Of a stretch of DNA of 64,000 bases, positions 58,334-64,000 are shown piece by piece. The position numbers and the translations under genes were made by a program. The stretch is from the NCBI RefSeq assembly GCF_024170405.1, contig NZ_JALJYC010000002.1, positions 62,001 through 126,000 of the forward strand. Reading direction: 5' to 3'. This stretch comes from Neisseria perflava. Lineage in GTDB: Bacteria; Pseudomonadota; Gammaproteobacteria; Burkholderiales; Neisseriaceae. The first letter of the stretch is position 1; every line of letters starts with the position of its first letter. Under the pieces are notes generated by a model, which saw only the letters and a list, made by a program, of their open reading frames with translations, ran no database searches and was not told the origin of the DNA.

Positions 58334-59830
58334 TCACAATGCGCGGCGGAAGCCGACGGCTTTTAATACATGCACACGCGACACTTCTTCATCGCCCGCC
58401 AAATCCGCCAGCGTGCGCGCCACGCGCATAATGCGGTGGAAGCTGCGGGCGGAAAGGGAAAGTTTTTCCAACATCGCGCCCAATGCCTCCTGCGCTTCTT
58501 TTTGAATCCGCGCCACGGTTTCCAATTCGTTGACACCCAAAGCGGCGTTGACCTTGCCCTGCCGCGCATATTGGCGCTCGCGGGCGGCGCTGACGCGCTG
58601 CAACACGCTCGCGCTGCTATCGCCCGCCGCCTGCTGCATAAGTTCCGCCGCCGACAGGCTGGGGACTTCAATCGTCAAATCAATGCGGTCGAGCAGCGGG
58701 CCGGAAATTTTGCTGCGGTAGCGGGCAATGCTTTCGGGCGTGCAGCGGCAGGGTTTGCTCGGATGGCCGAGATAGCCGCAAGGACAAGGGTTCATCGCCG
58801 CGACCAATTGAAACTTGGCCGGATACACCGCCTGCCGTGCCGCACGGGAGATGTGGATTTCGCCGTTTTCCAGTGGCTCGCGCAATACTTCCAACACTTT
58901 GCGGTCAAATTCGGGCAATTCGTCGAGAAACAATACGCCGTGGTGCGACAATGAAATTTCGCCCGGACGCGGGTCAGAGCCGCCGCCCACCATCGCAGCG
59001 GAACTGGCGCTGTGGTGCGGCGAACGGAACGGGCGCGTGTGGTCGAGCTGCTGCTGGTGGTTGGGCAAAAGCGAACGCAACGCCCACGTTTCCACCAATT
59101 CGTCTTCGGTCAGCGGCGGCAAAATGCCGGGCAGCCGCTGCGCCAGCATGGATTTTCCGGTACCCGGCGGCCCCATCATCAGCAGGCTGTGTCCGCCTGC
59201 GGCGGCGATTTCCAGCGCCAATCGCGCGGTATGCTGGCCTTTGACATCGGCCAAATCGGGCAGCCTGCCGTGTTCAGACGGCCTGCCGCCCGTGTCGCAC
59301 ACAGCTTGCGCCAAAGGCTCGATACCGTTGAGGTGCGCCGCTACCGCACCCAAGGAATCCGCGCCGTACACGGCAATATTTTTCATCACCGCCGCTTGCT
59401 TGGCGTTTTCAGGCGGCAACACAAACGAGCGCCCCGCCTGCATGCCCTGCCACGCCATTGCCAAGGCGCCGCGCACGGGGCGCAGCAAGCCCGACAAAGC
59501 CAGCTCGCCGGCGAATTCGTATTGCGCGAGTTTTTCGGAACTGATTTGGCCGGAAGCGGCCAGAATGCCGACGGCAATCGGCAAATCGAAGCGCCCCGAC
59601 TCTTTGGGCAAATCGGCAGGGGCGAGGTTGACGGTGATTTTTTTGGCGGGGAAATCGAAACCGCTCTGCACAATCGCCGCCCTGACGCGGTCGCGGCTTT
59701 CCTTGACCTCGGTATCAGGCAGGCCGACGATGTTAAACGCAGGCAGGCCGTTGGCGAGGTGGGCTTCCACCTCAACCAAGGGCGCATTCATGCCGCTGAG
59801 GGCGCGGCTGTACACCAGTGCGAGCGACAT
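58334..59830 (-). CDS. comM: ComM-like Mg-chelatase AAA+ helicase (YifB)
   Basis: A 498-residue protein. An N-terminal Lon-protease-like fold, Walker A MMGPPGTGKSMLAQRL, Walker B GVLFLDELPEF, a zinc-like CPCGYLGHPSKPCRC insert, and the C-terminal chelatase domain. ComM promotes branch migration during natural transformation, which fits a DUS-using genome. A DUS lies in the frame near 59275. Confidence 0.92.
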   Translation of the reverse strand: MSLALVYSRALSGMNAPLVEVEAHLANGLPAFNIVGLPDTEVKESRDRVRAAIVQSGFDFPAKKITVNLAPADLPKESGRFDLPIAVGILAASGQISSEKLAQYEFAGELALSGLLRPVRGALAMAWQGMQAGRSFVLPPENAKQAAVMKNIAVYGADSLGAVAAHLNGIEPLAQAVCDTGGRPSEHGRLPDLADVKGQHTARLALEIAAAGGHSLLMMGPPGTGKSMLAQRLPGILPPLTEDELVETWALRSLLPNHQQQLDHTRPFRSPHHSASSAAMVGGGSDPRPGEISLSHHGVLFLDELPEFDRKVLEVLREPLENGEIHISRAARQAVYPAKFQLVAAMNPCPCGYLGHPSKPCRCTPESIARYRSKISGPLLDRIDLTIEVPSLSAAELMQQAAGDSSASVLQRVSAARERQYARQGKVNAALGVNELETVARIQKEAQEALGAMLEKLSLSARSFHRIMRVARTLADLAGDEEVSRVHVLKAVGFRRAL

Positions 59831-59844
59831 GGGTTCAGACGGCC

Positions 59845-60168
59845 TCAGATATTGTCGTTTTCAACCGCTTCGGCGGCTTTTTCGGCAGCCTGCTCCACTT
59901 CGGCGGAAACGGGCGCTACCGCTTCTTCCGCCGGATTTTGCGCGGCTTCCAAACGCGCCAGACGCGATTCCAATTCAATCAGCTTGGTACGGGTTTTAAT
60001 CAACACCTGCTGCTGGATGTCGAATTCTTCGCGGGTGACCAAATCCATTTTGTTAAACGCGCTGCCGAGCATGGCTTTGACGTTTTTTTCCACGTCTTTG
60101 GCGGGGCTGTTGGCGATGGTTTCGCCGATTTTGGAAGTCACTTCGTCAAACAGGTTTTTGCCGAACAT
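59845..60168 (-). CDS. ubiK: Ubiquinone biosynthesis accessory factor UbiK
   Basis: A 107-residue BMFP-family protein (MFGKNLFDEVTSKIGETIANSPAKDVEKNVKAML). The C-terminal coiled coil (EEFDIQQQVLIKTRTKLIELESRLARLEA) forms trimers, and an acidic Ala-rich tail follows. UbiK supports the Ubi complex in aerobic quinone synthesis. It is 14 bases upstream of comM. Confidence 0.93.
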   Translation of the reverse strand: MFGKNLFDEVTSKIGETIANSPAKDVEKNVKAMLGSAFNKMDLVTREEFDIQQQVLIKTRTKLIELESRLARLEAAQNPAEEAVAPVSAEVEQAAEKAAEAVENDNI

Positions 60169-60237
60169 TTTGAGCCGTCCTTTTGGTTTACTGGTTTACT
60201 TGGAAATAAAAAGAAACAATGGGCTTATTGTATAAGG

Positions 60238-60282
60238 AAAAAGGCCGTCTGAAAATGTTAATATTTTCAGACGGCCTTTTTT
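60238..60282. terminator. DUS terminator between metK and ubiK
   Basis: AAAAAGGCCGTCTGAAAAT and its complement with T run; stem about 17 bp. Confidence 0.88.
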
Positions 60283-60322
60283 ACCGGAAAACCTGCGCGT
60301 TCAAGAGAAAAGCGCCATCGGT

Positions 60323-61492
60323 TTACAAACCGGCAGCCGCACGCAGCTCGGCGGCTTTATCGGTACGCTCCCAAGTAAATTCCGGCTCTTCGCGACCGAA
60401 ATGACCGTAGGCGGCGGATTTGCTGTAAATCGGGCGCAGCAAATCGAGCATTTTCACAATCCCTTTCGGGCGCAGGTCGAAGTGTTCGCGCACGATTTTA
60501 ATCAACTCGGCTTCGTTGAGTTTGCCCGTGCCGAAGGTGTCGATGGCAATCGACGTCGGCTCGGCAATACCGATGGCGTAAGACACTTGGATTTGGCACT
60601 GGCTGGCCAAGCCTGCGGCCACAATATTTTTCGCCACATAACGGCAGGCATAGGCAGCCGAACGGTCCACTTTAGACGGGTCTTTGCCGGAGAACGCGCC
60701 GCCACCGTGCGGGGCTGCGCCGCCGTAAGTATCGACGATAATCTTACGGCCGGTCAGACCGCAGTCGCCTTTGGGCCCGCCGATAACGAATTTGCCGGTC
60801 GGGTTAATCAGGTATTTGGTGTCTGCGGTCAGCATTTCAGACGGCAATACCGGCTTGATAATCTGCTCGATGACCGCTTCGCGCAATTCGTCGTAGCTGA
60901 CGTTTTCATCGTGCTGCGTTGACAACACCACGGTATCAATGCGCTTGGCTTTGCCGGTTTCGCTGTCGTAAACCACAGTAATCTGCGCTTTGGCATCCGG
61001 ACGCAGCCACGGCAGACGACCGTCGCGGCGCAGCTCGCTTTGGCGCTGCATGAGGCGGTGGCTGTAATAAATGGCAAACGGCATCAATACCGGCGTTTCA
61101 TCGCAGGCATAGCCGAACATCAAGCCCTGGTCGCCCGCGCCCTGATCCAAATCCAAACCCTCGCCTTCGTTCACACCTTGCGCGATGTCGGGCGACTGCA
61201 CGCCGTAGTTGAGCAAAACTTTGCAGCTTTGCGCATCAAAGCCCAATTCGGGGTCGTTGTAACCGATACGGGCAATGGTATCGCGCGCCACTTGCTCGTA
61301 ATCGACATCGGCGGTGGTGGTGATTTCACCGGCCAACACACACAAATCGGTTGCCACCAAAGTTTCCGCCGCTACGCGCGCTTTCGGGTCTTGCGTAAAA
61401 ATCGCGTCCAAAATCGCGTCGGAAATCTGATCCGCCACTTTATCGGGATGGCCTTCAGACACAGACTCGGAAGTAAACAGAAATTCGCTCAT
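60323..61492 (-). CDS. metK: S-adenosylmethionine synthetase
   Basis: A 389-residue enzyme making AdoMet from methionine and ATP. Motifs: [36 protein letters not shown] and [16 protein letters not shown]. It supplies the methyl donor also used by the phage methyltransferases. The ribosome site (AAGAAAG) is weak. Confidence 0.97.
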   Translation of the reverse strand: MSEFLFTSESVSEGHPDKVADQISDAILDAIFTQDPKARVAAETLVATDLCVLAGEITTTADVDYEQVARDTIARIGYNDPELGFDAQSCKVLLNYGVQSPDIAQGVNEGEGLDLDQGAGDQGLMFGYACDETPVLMPFAIYYSHRLMQRQSELRRDGRLPWLRPDAKAQITVVYDSETGKAKRIDTVVLSTQHDENVSYDELREAVIEQIIKPVLPSEMLTADTKYLINPTGKFVIGGPKGDCGLTGRKIIVDTYGGAAPHGGGAFSGKDPSKVDRSAAYACRYVAKNIVAAGLASQCQIQVSYAIGIAEPTSIAIDTFGTGKLNEAELIKIVREHFDLRPKGIVKMLDLLRPIYSKSAAYGHFGREEPEFTWERTDKAAELRAAAGL

Positions 61493-61659
61493 TGTAGATT
61501 TTCTTTCTTAAACAATATTTTTGCGCAACAGCCCGCCGGTTTCAGACGGCCTGCCGCTTCATCAAACAAACAGCGGAAATCATAGCAAAATCCGCCGACC
61601 GACACCACTCAAATAAGATCTATTCTTATTCAAGCAGCAGGCATTCATTTTCAACAGAT

Positions 61660-61810
61660 AAAAAAATGCCCGCATTAAGCGGGTCTGGATTGCTCGAAAC
61701 GAGCCACATCGGTTTCGCAACCGTCCACCTTACCTTTCCGAGTGAAAAGCAGGTTGGCATGGAATTCCCAACTCTTAATGCAAGTGCGGATATTAACAGA
61801 TTCATTATCT
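61660..61810 (-). ncRNA. Candidate structured small RNA upstream of metK
   Basis: On the minus strand three hairpins follow each other: GGTT-GCGA-AACC (61711-61722), GCTCG-TTT-CGAGC (61692-61704) and CCCGC-TTAAT-GCGGG (61669-61683) with a T7 tail, a proper terminator. The overlapping ORF looks non-coding. The arrangement recalls C4-type antisense RNAs or a decayed mobile element, but I cannot confirm a family. The 5' end is uncertain. Confidence 0.5.
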
Positions 61811-61889
61811 TAACGCAAGGCAGGCAGGCCGTCTGAAATTTTGGTTTCCTGCTAATTTCCATTACAATCCGAGAAAATGTTTCTACCGC

Positions 61890-62804
61890 ATGAAAAATAA
61901 CAACGCTATGCAAACCCTGATTACCCTGCTTTTCAAATTTTTCGCCGCCCTGCCGCTGCCGCTTTTGCACAAACTCGGCAACGCATGGGGCGCTTTGGCT
62001 TACTGCCTGCTGCGCAAAGACCGCGAGCGTGTGTATGCCAATATGACCCAAGCCGGTCTGCATCCGACCGCCTCCGATGTCAGGGCCGTGTTCCAAGAAA
62101 CCGCCAAAGGTGCGCTGGAATTGCCGGTGGCGTTTTTCAGACGGCCTGAGGCCATCGAAACCCTGTTTACCGAAATCCATGGTTGGGAACACGTCCAATC
62201 TGCGCTGGAAAACGGCGAAGGTTTGCTATTGATTACGCCGCACTTGGGCAGCTACGATTTGGCCGGACGCTACATCAGCCAGCAACTGCCCTTCCCACTG
62301 ACCGCCATGTACAAACCGCCGAAAATCAAAGCGTTTGACGCCATCATGCAGGCGGGGCGCGTGCGCGGCAAAGGCAAAACCGCGCCGACCAACCTGCACG
62401 GTGTGAAACAGGTTATCAAGGCGCTGCGGGCGGGCGAGGCGACCATCGTTTTGCCCGACCATGTGCCCGCACCGGAAGAAGGCGGCGACGGCGTATGGGC
62501 GGAATTTTTCGGCCAACCGGCCTTTACCATGACGCTGGCGGGCAAACTGGCGCAGGTCAAAGGCGTGAAAACGCTGTTTTTCTGCGGCGAGCGCCTGCCC
62601 GATGGTAAAGGCTTCGCCCTGCATATCGAACCGCCGCAAGGCGAATTGAACGGCGATAAGCAGCATGACGCGCAAACCGTCAACCGCAATGTGGAATATT
62701 GGATACGCCGCTTCCCGCAGCAGTATCTGTTTATGTACAACCGCTACAAGCACCCCGCCGGAGCGCCGCTGCCGCCCGCGCCATCCCAATCATTCGACCG
62801 ATAG
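61890..62804 (+). CDS. lpxL: Lipid A late acyltransferase (LpxL/HtrB family)
   Basis: A 304-residue membrane-associated enzyme. N-terminal hydrophobic segment (LLFKFFAALPLPLLHKLG), catalytic HLGSYDLAG (HX4D/E-type), and IVLPDHVPAPEEGGDGVWAEFFG. It adds a secondary acyl chain to lipid A. An ATG at 61908 is an alternative start. It is divergent from metK across the RNA candidate. Confidence 0.92.
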   Translation: MKNNNAMQTLITLLFKFFAALPLPLLHKLGNAWGALAYCLLRKDRERVYANMTQAGLHPTASDVRAVFQETAKGALELPVAFFRRPEAIETLFTEIHGWEHVQSALENGEGLLLITPHLGSYDLAGRYISQQLPFPLTAMYKPPKIKAFDAIMQAGRVRGKGKTAPTNLHGVKQVIKALRAGEATIVLPDHVPAPEEGGDGVWAEFFGQPAFTMTLAGKLAQVKGVKTLFFCGERLPDGKGFALHIEPPQGELNGDKQHDAQTVNRNVEYWIRRFPQQYLFMYNRYKHPAGAPLPPAPSQSFDR

Positions 62805-62860
62805 CAGGAAAACTTGATTTTCCATGCGGGTAGCTGATGTTTGCATTCATTTCAAAGTCC

Positions 62861-62898
62861 AAAGGCCGTCTGAAACCTTGCATTTTCAGACGGCCTTT
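62861..62898. terminator. DUS terminator after lpxL
   Basis: AAAGGCCGTCTGAAA and TTTCAGACGGCCTTT around eight bases. Confidence 0.88.
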
Positions 62899-63050
62899 GC
62901 CGTTTTGTTTACCCTTTCTGACAAAACCTGCCGACAATCCGCCGCTGCATTTCTATCGGCGGACGTTTGTTTACATCGGCAAAAACGCTTTTACGCAAAC
63001 ACAAACCGCCTTAACCCGCTTCTTGTTTATGATTCGCCCCGTTGTCTGAA

Positions 63051-63090
63051 CGACATCCACTTTACAGAAACGACATCCACTTTACAGAAA
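63051..63090. repeat. Exact 20-bp tandem duplication in a leader
   Basis: CGACATCCACTTTACAGAAA occurs twice without spacer, ending eight bases before the ATG of the lipoprotein gene at 63098. Confidence 0.95.
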
Positions 63091-63097
63091 GAAATCC

Positions 63098-63811
63098 ATG
63101 AAAAAAATCACTTTAGCTGCTCTGACCATGATGACCGTTGCCGGCCTGGCTGCCTGCGGTCAAAAAAACGACCAACCCACTCCGCCGGCACAACCGACCG
63201 CCGCTTCGCAACCTGCACCGCAAGGCCAGCCGGGTGAAGCGCCTGCTCCGCAAGGTCCGCAAGGCCAACAAGGTCCTGAAGGCCGCGGCCCGCAAGGTGC
63301 GCCTGACCAAGCCCGCATGCAGGACGGCATTCCGCCGATGTTCGCCGACTTGAACCTGAGCGAAGAGCAAAAAGCGCAAATCAAAAAAATCCTGAATGAC
63401 AACAAACCGGCACAAGCCGAAGGCAAAGACGACAAACGCGCCGAATTTGAAAAACAATTCGAAGCCCGCCGTACCGCCGAAGCCGCTTTGCTGAAAAACG
63501 CAACTTTCGATGAAGCCGCTGCGAAAAAACTGATTGAAGAAGGCCAGCAAAACAAAGCCGAACGCGACGCCAAACGCGCCGAAATGGAATTGAGCATGCT
63601 GAAAACCCGCCACGCCATTTTCCAAGTGTTGACACCTGAACAACAGCAAAAACTGCTGGAACGCAAACCGATGGAAGGCAAACCGGGTGAAGGCCACGGC
63701 AAACCGGGCGAACACAAAGGCCCGCAAGATCCTGCCCCTGAAGGCCGCGGCCCGCAAGGTGCACCGCACGACGCTCCGCCGCCTGCTCCGCAACAACAAC
63801 CGGCTAAATAA
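63098..63811 (+). CDS. Spy/CpxP-like lipoprotein with collagen-like segments
   Basis: A 237-residue lipoprotein (lipobox LAAC). A Pro/Gln/Gly-rich segment with Gly-x-y triplets (QGPQGQQGPEGRGPQGAP) precedes a helical domain with LSEEQKAQIKKIL and LTPEQQQKLLE, the LTxxQ-type motifs of Spy/CpxP chaperones. The C-terminus repeats the triplet motif (PEGRGPQGAP). Probably a periplasmic stress or metal-related protein. The tandem repeat at 63051-63090 lies in its leader. Confidence 0.82.
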   Translation: MKKITLAALTMMTVAGLAACGQKNDQPTPPAQPTAASQPAPQGQPGEAPAPQGPQGQQGPEGRGPQGAPDQARMQDGIPPMFADLNLSEEQKAQIKKILNDNKPAQAEGKDDKRAEFEKQFEARRTAEAALLKNATFDEAAAKKLIEEGQQNKAERDAKRAEMELSMLKTRHAIFQVLTPEQQQKLLERKPMEGKPGEGHGKPGEHKGPQDPAPEGRGPQGAPHDAPPPAPQQQPAK

Positions 63812-63831
63812 TCCGGTCGGGTAAACCCATG

Positions 63832-63874
63832 AAAAGGCCGTCTGAAACGTGAAATCCGTTTCAGACGGCCTTTT
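63832..63874. terminator. DUS terminator between convergent genes
   Basis: AAAAGGCCGTCTGAAACG and CGTTTCAGACGGCCTTTT. Confidence 0.88.
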
Positions 63875-63928
63875 GGTATCCGGCTTCTATGCTTAAGCGT
63901 TACACCCAATCATAAAAACCATTCAAGC

Positions 63929-64000
63929 TCAAATCACAAAATCCAAACCGGTATAGTCGATATTCTGATTCATATCCTGCGCCGGTATTTTATTGGAACG
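63929..64000 (-). CDS. 3' end of a gene entering from the right edge
   Basis: The last 23 codons of an open frame (RSNKIPAQDMNQNIDYTGLDF, then V-I and stop) lie directly after a bidirectional DUS terminator, where a convergent gene is expected. Too short to name. Confidence 0.4.
   Translation of the reverse strand, partial: RSNKIPAQDMNQNIDYTGLDFVI

Noticed and set aside
61493..61660. SAM riboswitch in front of metK
   Set aside because: No SAM-I, SAM-II or SAH-like core was visible, and the hairpin set ends in a complete terminator well before metK.
61626..62198. 190-codon minus-strand ORF upstream of metK
   Set aside because: It spans the terminator, the hairpins and the antisense of lpxL; the RNA candidate explains the conserved-looking part better.

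Overview
The window comes from a commensal-type Neisseria chromosome. Dozens of copies of the DNA uptake sequence are present in the AG dialect (AGGCCGTCTGAA), many as inverted pairs that act as terminators. The flanking genes are typical of Neisseria: ettA, selO, a DMP19 DNA-mimic gene, gdhA, thyA, lapAB, ilvE, uppP, dsbA, comM, ubiK, metK and lpxL. No tRNA, rRNA, IS element, tyrosine or serine integrase, or CRISPR array was seen.

From about 1519 to 43277 lies an apparently intact transposable (Mu-like) prophage of about 41.8 kb. Its borders can be read directly, because it splits a chromosomal RelE/ParE-type toxin gene. The toxin N-terminal part lies beside the right end (43278-43538, minus) and its C-terminal codons lie beside the left end (1467-1518, minus). 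Both junctions carry the same CTTG(T). The antitoxin (43495-43692) remains intact.

Phage layout. 1742-2680: a LexA-like repressor, an array of ATTTGCAAAT operators and a Ner-like regulator. 2970-9891: DDE transposase A, ATPase B, many small early genes, and Gam. 9968-11360 (minus): an antirepressor locus that resembles P22 immI, with a ribbon-helix-helix (RHH) protein, a BRO-type antirepressor and a probable antisense RNA. 11685-13389: a two-gene cassette, GemA and Mor. 13546-16075: endolysin, holin candidate, nested spanins and small genes. 16077-26661: terminase, portal, MuF, protease/scaffold, a lambda D/E-like capsid pair and head completion genes, interrupted by HicAB on the minus strand. 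26664-41076: tail tube, a second RHH module on the minus strand, tape measure, and long-tail hub and fibre genes. No Mu sheath gene was found, so a siphovirus of the B3/D3112 kind is inferred. 41255-43150: a Com-like zinc protein followed by a C5-cytosine and an N6-adenine DNA methyltransferase.

The observations I rate highest are these. Two RHH modules (near 11.3 kb and 28.3 kb) share one architecture: a near-consensus promoter with a palindrome in its spacer, a 17-20 residue hydrophobic peptide, a strong hairpin, then the RHH gene. The first of them adds an antirepressor with a convergent antisense-RNA candidate. Two hairpins with identical CGCGA loops and compensatory stem changes precede the two methyltransferases and may be targets of the Com-like protein. 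The MuF head protein ends in a probable polymorphic toxin domain followed by a probable immunity gene. The toxin gene is split by the prophage. A structured RNA candidate lies upstream of metK.
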